Assembly: GCA_014649555.1 (NCBI GenBank)
Contig: BMTG01000001.1
Location: 930,001-994,000 of the forward strand
Length of the DNA stretch: 64,000 nucleotides
Origin: Streptomyces globisporus
GTDB taxonomy: Bacteria > Actinomycetota > Actinomycetes > Streptomycetales > Streptomycetaceae
Direction: 5' to 3'
A program made the position numbers and the translations under genes. The notes beneath the pieces were generated by a model. It ran no database searches. It was given only the letters and a program-made list of their open reading frames with translations, and was not told the DNA's origin. Shown piece after piece: positions 8,180-18,500 of the stretch (within the stretch, counting starts at the first letter, position 1; each line of letters begins with the position of its first letter).

Positions 8180-10060
8180 TCACGGATTGGGTACGGGGGT
8201 GTTCCCGACGCCCTTCACGTCCGCCCCGGCCTCCGCCGTGTCCTTCGGCGGCACCACGGGGATCCCCAGGAACGGCAGCTTCAGCGCGCCGAACGCCTCC
8301 TTCGGCACGGTGGGCATGCGCGGGGCGACCGGGGCGAGCCGTTCGTAGGCCGCTTCCTGCTCCGGGCGCGGGTCCGCCTCGCCCTTGTTGGGCCACAGCG
8401 ACATCGCGCGCTCGGCCTGGGCGGTGATGGTCAGCGAGGGGTTGACGCCGAGGTTGGCGGAGACGGCGGAGCCGTCGACGACGCTGATGCCGGGGTGGCC
8501 GTAGAGGCGGTGGTAAGGGTCGATGACGCCTTCCTCGGCGCTCGCGCCGATCGGGCAGCCGCCGAGGAAGTGGGCGGTGAGCGGGGTGCCCATCAGCTCG
8601 CCGACGTTGGACCCGGCGAAGCCGTTGATCTCCTCGGCGAGCAGGCTCGCGCCGAGGGTCGCCTCCGGGATCTGCGTCGGGTTGGGGGCGCCGTGGCCCT
8701 GGCGGGCGGTGAGCAGGCCCTTCCCGACGCCGCCCGGTTTGCGGTACGTGGTCAGGGAGTTGTCCAGGGACTGCATGACCAGGCCGATGATGGTGCGCTC
8801 GGACCAGCGGCGGTTGGAGAGCGAACGGGCCGCGAGCGTGGGGTGCTTGATCATGTTGGCGATCCAGCCGCGCACCCGGTGGGCCCCGTAGGGGACCTGG
8901 AGGATCGTCATCGCGCCCATGGCGTTGGAACCCTTGCCGTAGCGGACGGGCTCGATGTGGGTGTTGTCGTCGGGGTGGATCGACGAGGTGATCGCGACGC
9001 CCCGGGTGAAGTCGGCCTTGGCCGTGCCGTGCTTCCTGCGGTAGCGGCGGTCGCTGGTCTGGGCGCCCACCAGGCCCTCGGAGTTGGTCCGGGTCAGCTC
9101 GCCGAGCTTCGCGGAGAGCCGGGGCAGCAGCCCCCGGTCCTTCATGGTGTGCAGGAGGGTCTGGGTGCCGTACGTCCCGGCGGCGATGACGACCTTGCGG
9201 GCGCGCAGCTTCGTGGGCTTCGCCCGGCGGCGGCGGTCGGTGGGGACGGTCAGGACCCGGTGGCCACCCTCGGGGTCCTCGGTGACGGCGACGACGGAGG
9301 TCATCGGGTGGATGACCGCTCCGGCCTGCTCGGCGAGGTAGAGGTAGTTCTCGTTGAGGGTGTTCTTCGCACCGTGGCGGCAGCCCGTCATGCACTCGCC
9401 GCACTCGGTGCAGGCCTTGCGGTCGGGGCCCGCGCCGCCGAAGTACGGGTCGGGGACGGTGCCGCCGGCCTTGGCCCTCGCGGTGCCGTCGGCGTCCTTG
9501 CCGTCGCCGAAGAAGACCCCGACCGGGGTCATGTGGAAGGTGTCGCCTACGCCCATGGTCTGCGCGACGGCCTTGAGGTGGATGTCGGACGGGGTCATGG
9601 TCGGGTTGAGACGGACCCCGAGCATCCGGCGCGCCTGGTCGTAGTACGGCTTCAGCTCGTCCTGCCAGTCGGTGATCGAGGCCCACTGGCGGTCCTCGAA
9701 GAACGGGGCGGGCGGCACGTACAGGGTGTTGGCGTAGTTGAGCGACCCGCCGCCGACTCCGGCCCCGGCGAGCACCATGACGTTGCCGAGGAGGTGGATG
9801 CGCTGGAGGCCGAAGAGCCCGAGGGCGGGCGCCCAGAGGTAGTTCTTCAGGTCCCAGGAGGTCTTGGGGAGCGTGCCGGGGGTGAAGCGGCGGCCCGCCT
9901 CCAGGACGCCGACGCGGTAGCCCTTCTCGGTGAGCCGGAGCGCCGACACGGCGCCCCCGAAGCCCGAGCCGACGACCAGGACGTCGTAGTCGTAGGTGGC
10001 GTCGTCCTCGGCCGGGACATGGCTCACGGCCTGTTTCTGGGCAGGGCTGTCCTGGGACAT
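8180..10060 (-). CDS. GMC-family FAD oxidoreductase, ChoD-like
   Basis: A 626-residue flavoprotein. The N-terminal dinucleotide-binding motif VVGSGFGG (about 29-36) with Glu54 binds FAD. LAGAGVGGGSLNYANTLY is the GMC signature region, and VVDGSAVSANLGVNPSLTI, near the C-terminus, carries the conserved Asn and Pro. It resembles mycobacterial ChoD, often labelled cholesterol oxidase, and its place near guaB3/guaB matches the choD locus as I remember it. Sterol oxidation is therefore a family-based guess; the substrate could be another alcohol. Four cysteines (217, 220, 223, 227) form a C-x2-C-x2-C-x3-C pattern like a [4Fe-4S] ferredoxin motif. It lies 65 bases downstream of the aldehyde dehydrogenase gene and may share its transcript. 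Confidence 0.88.
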   Translation of the reverse strand: MSQDSPAQKQAVSHVPAEDDATYDYDVLVVGSGFGGAVSALRLTEKGYRVGVLEAGRRFTPGTLPKTSWDLKNYLWAPALGLFGLQRIHLLGNVMVLAGAGVGGGSLNYANTLYVPPAPFFEDRQWASITDWQDELKPYYDQARRMLGVRLNPTMTPSDIHLKAVAQTMGVGDTFHMTPVGVFFGDGKDADGTARAKAGGTVPDPYFGGAGPDRKACTECGECMTGCRHGAKNTLNENYLYLAEQAGAVIHPMTSVVAVTEDPEGGHRVLTVPTDRRRRAKPTKLRARKVVIAAGTYGTQTLLHTMKDRGLLPRLSAKLGELTRTNSEGLVGAQTSDRRYRRKHGTAKADFTRGVAITSSIHPDDNTHIEPVRYGKGSNAMGAMTILQVPYGAHRVRGWIANMIKHPTLAARSLSNRRWSERTIIGLVMQSLDNSLTTYRKPGGVGKGLLTARQGHGAPNPTQIPEATLGASLLAEEINGFAGSNVGELMGTPLTAHFLGGCPIGASAEEGVIDPYHRLYGHPGISVVDGSAVSANLGVNPSLTITAQAERAMSLWPNKGEADPRPEQEAAYERLAPVAPRMPTVPKEAFGALKLPFLGIPVVPPKDTAEAGADVKGVGNTPVPNP

Positions 10061-10125
10061 GGCACTCCTCGGAACGGAATCGGTACGAAAAGGGCGGAAG
10101 CCGCTACGGCGTCGGCATCGGCGGC

Positions 10126-11742
10126 TCAGCGCAGCCGGAACGCCTTCATCACCTTGAGGCTGCTCGTCATGAACGCGGCGTACTTCTCGTCGTCCATCCC
10201 GAAGGCGGGCGCGAGCGGAATCAGCCGCTGCTGGGCGACGGTCTGGGCCTCGGTGTACTTGAGGATGCCCTCGGAGCCGTGCCGCCGGCCGAGGCCGGAG
10301 TCCTTCATGCCGCCCATCGGGGACTGGACGCTGCCGTAGGCGGGGGCGTACCCCTCGTTGATGTTGACGGTGCCGGTGCGCAGCCGGGCGGCGACCTCGT
10401 GGCCGCGCCGGGAGTCGGTGGTCCAGACACTGGAGTTGAGGCCGTACGGGGTGGCGTTGGCCAGCGCGATCACCTCGTCCTCGTCACTGAAGCGGTAGAT
10501 CGCGACGACCGGGCCGAAGGTCTCCTCGCCGCAGACGGCCATGGGGGCCTCCACACCGTCGAGGATGGTCGGTTCGTAGAACAGCGGGCCGATGTCGGGG
10601 CGGGCGACGCCGCCGGCGACGAGGGTCGCGCCCTTCTCGACGGCCTCGTCGACATGGCGCGCGACGGTCTCCAGCTGGCGTTCACCGACGAGGGAGCCCA
10701 TGTCGGCCCCGTACGCCAGGGAGCTGCCGAGCCGCATGGCCTTCGTCCGGGTGGCGAAGCGCTGCACGAAGTCGTCGGCGATCGACTCGTGGACGTACAG
10801 CCGCTCGATGGAGATGCAGAGCTGTCCGGCGGAGGAGAAGCAGGCGCGGACGGCGCCCGCGGCGGCCTTCTCGACGTCGGCGTCCTTGAGGACGAGCATC
10901 GCGTTCTTGCCGCCGAGCTCCAGGGAGACGCCGACCAGGCGGGAGGCGGCGCCCACGGCGACCTCGCGGCCGGTGCGGGTGGAACCGGTGAAGGAGACGT
11001 AGTCGGCGCGGCTGACGACCTCGGGGCCGACGACCGGACCCTCGCCGAGGACGATCTGGAAGACCTCGGCGGGCAGTCCGGCCTCGATCAGCAGGTCGCG
11101 GGCCCACAGGGCGGTGAGCGCGGTCTCCGTGTCGGGCTTCATCACGACGGCGTTGCCGGAGACGAAGGCGGGCAGCGCGTCGCCCACGGAGAGTTCGAGC
11201 GGGTAGTTCCAGGGCGCGATCTGGCCGACGACACCGCGCGGCTGGCGCAGTTCGGTGACCTTGGTGAGGGTCGGGACGACGCCCGTGTGGCGACGGGGCT
11301 TGAGGTAGGAGGCGGCCTTGCGCCCGTAGTGGCGGGCGGCGACGGCGACGGCCTGCACCTCCTCGTGGGCGTGCAGACGGGCCTTGCCGGTCTCCAGCTG
11401 GATGAGGTCGAGGACCTCGGACTGGCGGCTCAGGACGAGGTCGTGGAAGCGCAGCAGCACGGCGGCCCGCTGCCGTACGGGGACGGCGGCCCAGACGGAC
11501 TGGGCGGCGCGGGCCCGGTCGAAGGCGGTGGCGACGTCCTCGGGGGTGGACTCGGGCAGGTCGGCCAGCTTCTCCCCGGTGAAGGGGGTGTGGTTGGCCG
11601 TTCGGCCCGACCCGACGACTCCTCGGATCAGCTGGGCGATCACCTCGGGGGTGACCACATCGGCGGCCGTGCGCACCCCGGCGGGGGCGACCGCCACGGG
11701 GTTCGTACCGAGAGGGGCGTCAGGGGCCTGCGAGTCCGTCAT
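10126..11742 (-). CDS. NAD(P)-dependent succinic semialdehyde dehydrogenase
   Basis: A 538-residue aldehyde dehydrogenase superfamily enzyme. VSLELGGKNAML holds the general-base glutamate, FSSAGQLCISIERLYV the catalytic cysteine, and VGQIAPWNYPLELSVGDALPA the nucleotide-binding region with the conserved Asn. The Cys-Ile-Ser-Ile-Glu-Arg context is typical of the GabD2-type succinic semialdehyde dehydrogenase group in actinobacteria, which oxidises succinic semialdehyde to succinate. Length is normal. The gene lies just upstream of the GMC oxidoreductase on the same strand, so an alcohol-to-aldehyde-to-acid pairing is possible but unproven. The exact substrate is inferred from family resemblance. 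Confidence 0.88.
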   Translation of the reverse strand: MTDSQAPDAPLGTNPVAVAPAGVRTAADVVTPEVIAQLIRGVVGSGRTANHTPFTGEKLADLPESTPEDVATAFDRARAAQSVWAAVPVRQRAAVLLRFHDLVLSRQSEVLDLIQLETGKARLHAHEEVQAVAVAARHYGRKAASYLKPRRHTGVVPTLTKVTELRQPRGVVGQIAPWNYPLELSVGDALPAFVSGNAVVMKPDTETALTALWARDLLIEAGLPAEVFQIVLGEGPVVGPEVVSRADYVSFTGSTRTGREVAVGAASRLVGVSLELGGKNAMLVLKDADVEKAAAGAVRACFSSAGQLCISIERLYVHESIADDFVQRFATRTKAMRLGSSLAYGADMGSLVGERQLETVARHVDEAVEKGATLVAGGVARPDIGPLFYEPTILDGVEAPMAVCGEETFGPVVAIYRFSDEDEVIALANATPYGLNSSVWTTDSRRGHEVAARLRTGTVNINEGYAPAYGSVQSPMGGMKDSGLGRRHGSEGILKYTEAQTVAQQRLIPLAPAFGMDDEKYAAFMTSSLKVMKAFRLR

Positions 11743-11915
11743 GGGGCCGAGAGTATGTCGGGCCGGAGCCTTTGGGTACCCGTCGGTAACAGTTTTTCAC
11801 AGGACCCGCCAGCCCTGTGCGACACCATCCTCGAACGAGCCAGTGATCGCTGGCGACATAACCGCTGATCAGTGGCGTTGCGGCCGACCGCCCGGCGGCG
11901 GCCGACCCGCGCCGC

Positions 11916-13565
11916 TCAGGAAGCGTGAATGTTCAGCCCCTCGGTCACCTCGGCGAAGATCGCGTCCCCGTCCTTCGCCGCCTCCCCCTTCGCGGGCGTC
12001 TTCACGCGCACATGCCAGTAGGGGTCGCTCTTCTTCTCGCCGGGGATCAGCAGCTCCCGGAAGCGCAGGCGCACCGGGTCGTCGTCGGACGAGGCGTAGG
12101 GGACGTACTCGGTGGTCATCTCGACCGCCTTGCGCCCCTGGTGCGTGGTGTCCTTGTACGTGACGGAGGCCTCCTCCATCTGAGTGCCGCTCGCCCCGCC
12201 CTTCTCGTAGTACGCCTTGCGGGCCACCGGGTCGGCGCCCGGGTTGTCGTCCATGGAGTCGGGGTCGCTCTTCGGGTCGCGGTGCCAGAAGTCGATCTCG
12301 AAGACGCCGCTGGGGTCCGCGTACCAGACCAGCTCGCCGTCGTCGTCCTGGACCCGCTTGTACTCCTCGGGCACCGCCACGTCCGCCGACAGGACCTCGT
12401 TCTCCGGCCGGATCTGCCAGTTCTCCGGCGGTCCGTCGCCCGAGAACGGGTTCAGCAGCACCAGCACGAGCGCGACCACCACCGCCAGCGCCCCGCCGCC
12501 GAGGGCGAACTGGGCGGCCCGGTTGCGGTGCAGCACCGGCGGCACCCACTTGCTGCCGCCGCCACTGCCCGTGGCGAGTGCGCCGTACGGGGAGGTGGCC
12601 GGGGCGGGGGCCGGTGCGGCGAGCTGCTGGAGCGTCCGGCGGACCTCGGCGGCCGGCGGGCGCGCGGCTGGGTCCTTGCGGAGCAGCTGCATGACGAGCG
12701 TGCCGAACGCGCCGGTGCCCCGGGCGGGCGTCTGCGGTTCGGCGGACAGCACGGCCTGGAGGGTGGCCGGGGTGTGCGAACGGCGGTACGGGGACATCCC
12801 CTCGACCGCCGCGTACAGCACGACGCCCAGCGACCACAGGTCCGACTCCGGTCCGGGGCGCTGTCCGAGGACCCGCTCCGGCGAGATGTACTCGGGTGAG
12901 CCGATGAACGCGCCGGTCTCGGTGAGCCGCTGCTCGCCCTCGATCTGCGCGATCCCGAAGTCGGTGAGGACGACCCGGTCGCCGGTGCCGAGCATGACGT
13001 TGTCCGGCTTGACGTCCCGGTGCAGGATGCCGAGCGCGTGCGCGGCGGTCAGCGCGTCGAGGACCGCGAGGCCGATCCTGGCCGCCTCGCGGGGGTCGAG
13101 GGTGCCTTCCTGGAGGCGGTCGCCGAGCGACGGGCCGCGCACCAGCTCCATGACGATCCACGGCTTGCCGTCCTCGATCACCACGTCGTGGACGGTGACG
13201 ACGGAGGGGTGGTCGATCCGGGCGGCGGCCCGCGCCTCGCGCTGCATGCGCTGGTGCACGGTGCTGTGTTCACGCTCGCCGAGATGGTCCGGTACGCGCG
13301 GCTCCTTGACGGCCACCTCGCGGTCGACGACCTCGTCGCGGGCCCGCCACACCGTGCCCATCCCGCCGTGCCCGAGCCGCGCGATCAGCCGGTAGCGCCC
13401 GCCGATCAGCCGGTTCGCCGCCTGGTCCGGCGCGCTCGCCGGAGGGGCCGGGGAGGGGATGTGCGCCGGGGGCGCGGGGTGCGGTGCGCCGAATCCGCCC
13501 GGAGCGTGCGGTGGCTGGAGTCCGTAGCTGGTGGGCTCGTCGGCCCGTCCCCCGTGATCTGTCAT
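11916..13565 (-). CDS. Membrane Ser/Thr protein kinase (PknB-like) with extracellular domain
   Basis: Taking the ATG at 13565 (better spaced to GGTGGG than the ATG nine bases upstream), the protein has 549 residues. A Pro/Ala-rich N-terminus precedes a complete Hanks-type kinase domain: Gly-rich loop GHGGMG 65-70, Lys87 in VAVK, HRDVKPDN from 182, DFG at 202-204, and SPEYISPER in the activation segment. After a flexible linker, one membrane helix (about 350-370) leads to an extracellular domain of roughly 170 residues with acidic and aromatic residues. All catalytic residues are present. It is the last gene of a four-member same-strand cluster, but gaps of 130-230 bases between members suggest separate promoters. 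Confidence 0.93.
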   Translation of the reverse strand: MTDHGGRADEPTSYGLQPPHAPGGFGAPHPAPPAHIPSPAPPASAPDQAANRLIGGRYRLIARLGHGGMGTVWRARDEVVDREVAVKEPRVPDHLGEREHSTVHQRMQREARAAARIDHPSVVTVHDVVIEDGKPWIVMELVRGPSLGDRLQEGTLDPREAARIGLAVLDALTAAHALGILHRDVKPDNVMLGTGDRVVLTDFGIAQIEGEQRLTETGAFIGSPEYISPERVLGQRPGPESDLWSLGVVLYAAVEGMSPYRRSHTPATLQAVLSAEPQTPARGTGAFGTLVMQLLRKDPAARPPAAEVRRTLQQLAAPAPAPATSPYGALATGSGGGSKWVPPVLHRNRAAQFALGGGALAVVVALVLVLLNPFSGDGPPENWQIRPENEVLSADVAVPEEYKRVQDDDGELVWYADPSGVFEIDFWHRDPKSDPDSMDDNPGADPVARKAYYEKGGASGTQMEEASVTYKDTTHQGRKAVEMTTEYVPYASSDDDPVRLRFRELLIPGEKKSDPYWHVRVKTPAKGEAAKDGDAIFAEVTEGLNIHAS

Positions 13566-13696
13566 GCCCACCATCCTGGTTCACGACCGGGGCCCGGCAC
13601 CACCGGGGTCGGTCACCGGGTACGGAGCCGTGACCGTACGGCAACCCGCGCCGGGTATCCGGTCGTTACGCCCGGGGTCCGCCGAACCGCCCGCCC

Positions 13697-15415
13697 TCAC
13701 TGCTGCGGCTGCGGGGCGCGCCAGCTGCGGAGCATGATGTCGAACTTCTCCCGGCTGGCCTCCCAGCCCTCCTGCGGGGCGGTCAGGTACAGCGCGTACT
13801 CGGGGCCGCCGGAGCCGCCGTAGTACATCTGGTCGATCCCGTGCCGGGGTCCCGCGTGGTCCTTGGTCTCGTTCCAGGTGAACTCCCAGAGAGCGCCCGG
13901 CCGGTCGCGGAAGGTGTTCTTCTCCATCCCGATCCGCTGGTAGCCCGGCAGCCGCGTGGAGAGCTGCTCCTCCATGTTCTCCATGTGCAGATACGGATGG
14001 TCGAAGTCCGGGTCGGGGTCGACGCTGATGCGTATCCGGTGGGCCCCGTCGTCCGGGGTGTAGTCGATCTGCCCCTCGTTCAGCTGGCGCTCCCAGCCCT
14101 TGGGCACGACGAGGCTGAAGCCGGCGGGGTCGTCGACCCGGTGCCAGCCGTCGGGTACTTCCGATGCGGGGTTGGTGGCCTCCGGGGTGGTCCCGGGCGC
14201 GGACCGCGTGCCTCCGGCGGTCGTACCGCCGGTCGCGCCGGCCGGGTTGTCCGAGCCCTCCCCGTACTTCATCGCGATCAGCCCGGCCGCGCCGCCGAGC
14301 ACGGTCGCGGCGACGACCACGACGAGCACGGTGCGCCACCGGGATCCGGCGCGCCGGGTCACCGGGGCGGAGGCGGGACCGGGGTCCGGGGCGGGGTGGG
14401 CGGACGAGGCGGTCGAGCCGGTCGCGGCGGCGGAGGCGGCCGCCCCGGGCAGCCGGGCGGTGGCACCGTCGGAGCCGGGCGGGCCGGCCGGAGTGTCGGA
14501 GCCGCTGCCGTCCCCGTAGCCGTAGCGGGACTCCTCGGGGAAGCGCTGGGTCGGCACATGCGCCTGGGCGGCCCGGGGTTCGCGGCCCTCCATGGCGTCC
14601 AGCAGCATCTGCTCGGTCTGCGCGGCCGTGGGCCGCTCGGCCGGGTCCTTGCGGAGCAGCGCGGTGATGACGGCCCCGAGCGGACCGGCGTTGACCGGGG
14701 CGGGCGGCTCCTCGGTGACGACGGCCTGCATGGTGGAGATCGGGGACGTACGGCGGAACGGGGAGGTCCCCTCGACCGCCGTGTACAGCGTGGCCCCCAG
14801 CGACCAGAGGTCGGAGGCCGGTCCCGGGTCGCCGCCGCGTACCCGCTCGGGGGCCAGGTAGTCGATGGAGCCGACCAGTTCGCCGGTACGGGTGATGGTG
14901 GAGTCGCCCTCGATCGCGGCGATCCCGAAGTCGGTCAGGAGCACCTGTCCGTCGCGGGCCAGCAGGACGTTGCCGGGCTTGACGTCGCGGTGCAGCACCC
15001 CGGCGCCGTGGGCGGCGCGCAGGGCGCTCAGCACGTGCAGCCCGATCCGGGCCGCCTCGCGCGGGGCAACTTCGCCGCTCTCCTTGGCGGCGTCGGCGAG
15101 CGAGGGGCCGTCGACGTACTGCATGACGATCCAGGGGCGGTTGTCGTACTCGATCACGTCGTGGACGGTGACGACCCCGGGGTGCGTGATGCGCGCCGCG
15201 GCCCGGGCCTCCTTCTGCGTCCGGGCGTGCAGGACGAGCCGGTCGGCCTCGGCCACGTACAGCCCGGCGGTCAACTCCTTGACGGCGACCGTGCGGTGCA
15301 GCACCTCGTCGTGGGCGCGCCAGACCTTGCCCATGCCGCCCCGGCCGAGGACGTCGCCCAGCCGGTAGCGCCCCGCCAGCACCAGTCCGGCTTCCGTGCC
15401 GTGTGATCGATCCAC
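13697..15415 (-). CDS. Membrane Ser/Thr protein kinase (PknB-like) with extracellular domain
   Basis: The GTG at 15415, with GGGGAC upstream, gives VDRSHGTEAGLVLAGRYRL and 572 residues; a longer upstream frame exists but is unlike kinase N-termini. The kinase domain is intact: GRGGMG 24-29, Lys46, HRDVKPGN from 142, DFG 162-164, and LAPER after the activation loop. A long Ala/Pro/Gly linker, a membrane helix (about 358-381, VVVVAATVLGGAAGLIA) and an outer domain follow. The outer domain begins DGWHRVDDPAGFSLVVPKGW and resembles those of the neighbouring kinase-like proteins. It should be a catalytically active transmembrane kinase; its signal is unknown. Confidence 0.93.
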   Translation of the reverse strand: MDRSHGTEAGLVLAGRYRLGDVLGRGGMGKVWRAHDEVLHRTVAVKELTAGLYVAEADRLVLHARTQKEARAAARITHPGVVTVHDVIEYDNRPWIVMQYVDGPSLADAAKESGEVAPREAARIGLHVLSALRAAHGAGVLHRDVKPGNVLLARDGQVLLTDFGIAAIEGDSTITRTGELVGSIDYLAPERVRGGDPGPASDLWSLGATLYTAVEGTSPFRRTSPISTMQAVVTEEPPAPVNAGPLGAVITALLRKDPAERPTAAQTEQMLLDAMEGREPRAAQAHVPTQRFPEESRYGYGDGSGSDTPAGPPGSDGATARLPGAAASAAATGSTASSAHPAPDPGPASAPVTRRAGSRWRTVLVVVVAATVLGGAAGLIAMKYGEGSDNPAGATGGTTAGGTRSAPGTTPEATNPASEVPDGWHRVDDPAGFSLVVPKGWERQLNEGQIDYTPDDGAHRIRISVDPDPDFDHPYLHMENMEEQLSTRLPGYQRIGMEKNTFRDRPGALWEFTWNETKDHAGPRHGIDQMYYGGSGGPEYALYLTAPQEGWEASREKFDIMLRSWRAPQPQQ

Positions 15416-15559
15416 GTGATGTCCCCGCCCCGTTCCTCGAATGGCCAGATTACGGAGGCGGGGCGCGGCGGGGATACGGGGGATCGCCCACGAGACCGCA
15501 CTGTGATGGTTGTCGGCACCGCACAACGCCCGTCAGGAGCCGGGACCGATGACGTGGGG

Positions 15560-18500
15560 TCAGCCGGCGACCCGGTACGAGGCGATGGCCTGCTCGTAGA
15601 TCTCGGTGACCTTGTCCCGGTCGTTCTCGGGGCCGATGACCTGGATGACGTGGTAGCGGCCGTCGACGATCATGGCGAGGTTACGGACGAACACCTCGCG
15701 CCCGCCGCTCTCCTGCCAGGTGAACTGCCCCTCGGCCATGGCCTGCCGGCCGACGTCGACCCGGCGCAGTCCGGACGAGGAGGACCAGCTGGAGTCCCGG
15801 AACGGCTGGAGCTCGGGCTCCTTGTCCCGCTGGTAGTCCAGCGGATCGCTGCCGCCCGACTTCACGGTGTCCCGGCCTGGCACCACGAGCAGGGTGAACC
15901 CGTCGCTGCCGTAACGGATCTGACGGTCCGCGTTGGCCGGGCTGCGCTGCCAGCCCTTCGGTACGCCTACCTCGAAGCCCTCCGCGTCCTTGCGGAGCGT
16001 GTAGCCGGGGGCGAGGGCGGCGGCGGACCGGCTGGTCTGCGGCTGCTGGGAGCCGGACCCGTCGGATCCGTCCGCCGAGCCGTCCGTCGAACCCGAGGGC
16101 TCGGGCTTCCCCGAAGCGGCGGGCGGCGCGGCGGAACCCGTGGGCGCGGGCGCCCCGTTGTCCTGGCCCGGGTCCGCCTTCGGCATGAACATCACGGCGT
16201 ACGCGACGGCGGCGGCCATCAGCAGCAGGATCAGGACGAGCAGCAGCCGGCCCAGCTTGCGCGGGGACCCCTCACCCCGGCGCGGGGGTTCCCGCAGCAC
16301 GCGGGGGCCCTTGGGAGCGCGCGGCGCGCGGGCCGGGCGCTCGTCCTCCCAGGTCTCCACGGGCCTGCGCACGGAACGGTCGGGCGGCAGCAGCGACTCG
16401 TGGCGGTCGTGCTGCTTGCCGCCGCGCTGCTTCGGCGGCTGCTGACGCTTCCCCTGACGGTGCCTGCCGGCCCCGGCACCGCCGAACCGGCCCCGGCGCC
16501 GCCGGACCAGCTCGCCACGGCGGCGTACGACGGGGAGCCGGGTGGCGTCGGGTGCGGGCAACGGCACGACGTCGGCGCCCGCCTCCGGCTCCGGCGCGGA
16601 ACGCACCAGCGAGCGCAGCCAGCCGCGCAGCTCCTCGAAGTCCGGCCGCTCGGTGGGGTCCTGGCGCAGCAGCGACTCGACGACGGGCCGTAGCGGACCG
16701 CACTCCTCCGCGAAGGCGGGCGGCTCGCCGCACACCATCTGGACGAGCTCGGCCGCGTTCTCCTCGGGGTAGGGGGCGTGGCCCTGGACGGCGCGGTAGA
16801 GCAGGGCACCGAGCGCCCACAGGTCGGTGGACGGGCCGATCGGGGGCGCGAGCTGCCAGTTCTCGTGGACCGGGCCCGCCTGCTCGGGAGCCCAGCGCTC
16901 GGTGACGGCTCCGACGACGGCGATCCGTGCCTGGCGGGCGCGTTCGGCGGCGAGCGGGGTGGCGGGACCGCGGTAGTCGGCCGGTTCGCAGCCCGCGACG
17001 GCGTCCTCCCAGGCCCGGGTGGTGGTCCGCGCGGCCGGGAGCGGCGCGGTGCGGGCCGGCTCCCTCGCGGCGGAGCCCGGTACGCCCGCTGTGCCCGGCC
17101 GCCGGGAGTCGGCGCGCAGGGCGTCCGCGCCCGATCCGCCGGCGGGGACGGACCGCCCGGCGCCGGGCCCGTCGTCCCAGGTCCCGGCGAGATGGACACG
17201 GCGGCCCGGCGGCCGGGGGCCCTCTTCGTCGTCCTCGTCGTCCTCGTCGTCATAGGGATCCTCGCCGGGGCTGCCCCAGGGGGCGGTCAGCCGGGGGGCG
17301 ACGGGGGTACCGGGGGCTCCGGTGCCGGTGGCGGAGCCGGGGGTTCCGGGAGCGCCGGGTGTGCCTGGATCCGTGGCGTCACCGGCCGCTTCGGCGGTAC
17401 CGGCGTCCGGGGCCGCTTCGCGTCCGTCCCGCGGCGGCTTCGTGAGATCGGCCGGGGCGCGGTCGGCCTGCTGGCGGTCCTCGGTGACCCGGGCGGCGGC
17501 CCGCGCGCCCGCGCGGTAGGCGGCGATCGCCCCGGCGCGGGCGGCCCGCACCTGGGCGGCGCTCGCGGCGCCGGGCTCGGCGGGGGGCGGTACGGCCGTG
17601 TAGGGAACGGCGGGGGCGGCGGGACGCGGGACGATCTCCTGCCCATCGGCCCGCTGCTCCGGGACGGGGTCGGCGTCACGGCCCGGCGGCAGGTCGTACG
17701 GGGCGTGTCCGTCGTCCTCCCGGCGCGGCGCGTACCCCTGCGGCAGCGGTGGAACGGGCAGCGCCCGGCCGTCACGGCTGCCGTGGACCTCCCGGCCGCC
17801 GTCGCCCTCGCGGTCGCTGCCGTAGACCTCCCGGCTGCCGTATTCGGCGTACTCGTCCGCGTGGTCCTGGACGTCCGCGTGGTCCTGGACGTCGGCGTAC
17901 TCCTGGACGTCCGTGTACTCCTGGACGTCCGCGTCGGTCCTGGCCGCCGGGAGCGCATAGGCGCCGCCGAGCTCCCTCGGCGGGGCGGGGTCGGGGGCCG
18001 GGATGCCGTACGTCGTCGGGCCGGGTGCCGTCGGACCGGCCACCGGATCGACGTCGGGCCGCGGTTCGGGGGCGTACCCGCAGAGGGCCTCCTCGGCGGC
18101 GCCCGCCGCGAGACCGGTGAGCATGACGCGGCCGTCGTCGCAGACCAGGACCGTGCGCACGGTGATGTTGCGGTGGGTCCAGCCGTGGGCGTGCAGCACC
18201 CGCAGGGCGGTGAGCACGTCGGAGCCGATCTCGGCGGCCCGGTAGGGGGTGAGGGGGCGCTCGGCGAGGAGCGCGGCGAGCGGCCGGGCCGCGACGAGCT
18301 CGCTGACTATCCAGAGCGAATCCGCCTCGGCGAACACGTCGAAGACCTGGTCGAGGCGGGGGTGGTCGGGCACCTGGGCGGCAGCCTGCGCGGCCTCGAT
18401 CGCCCGCCGGACCGCGGGGTCCGTACTGCGGCGGACCGCCCGCCCGCCGGCCCGCCCGGACACCGGGGCCCGCCCGTCGGCGTCGAGCACCTCGGCGTCC

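Noticed and set aside
6333-9686. A very long minus-strand open frame of over 1,100 codons joining the surface protein to sequence opposite the GMC oxidoreductase gene.
   Set aside because: The upstream half has the Arg/Pro/His-rich composition of an out-of-frame shadow. A clear signal peptide starts at the ATG at 8078, and the GMC gene occupies 8180-10060 in another frame.
13566-15526. A longer N-terminus for the second kinase gene, starting at 15526.
   Set aside because: The extra residues look unlike kinase N-termini, and the GTG at 15415 has a good ribosome-binding site directly before the usual AGRYRL sequence.
17851-17936. Short regular repeats that might suggest a CRISPR array.
   Set aside because: The units are 18 bases without unique spacers and lie in frame inside a coding sequence, where they encode peptide repeats.
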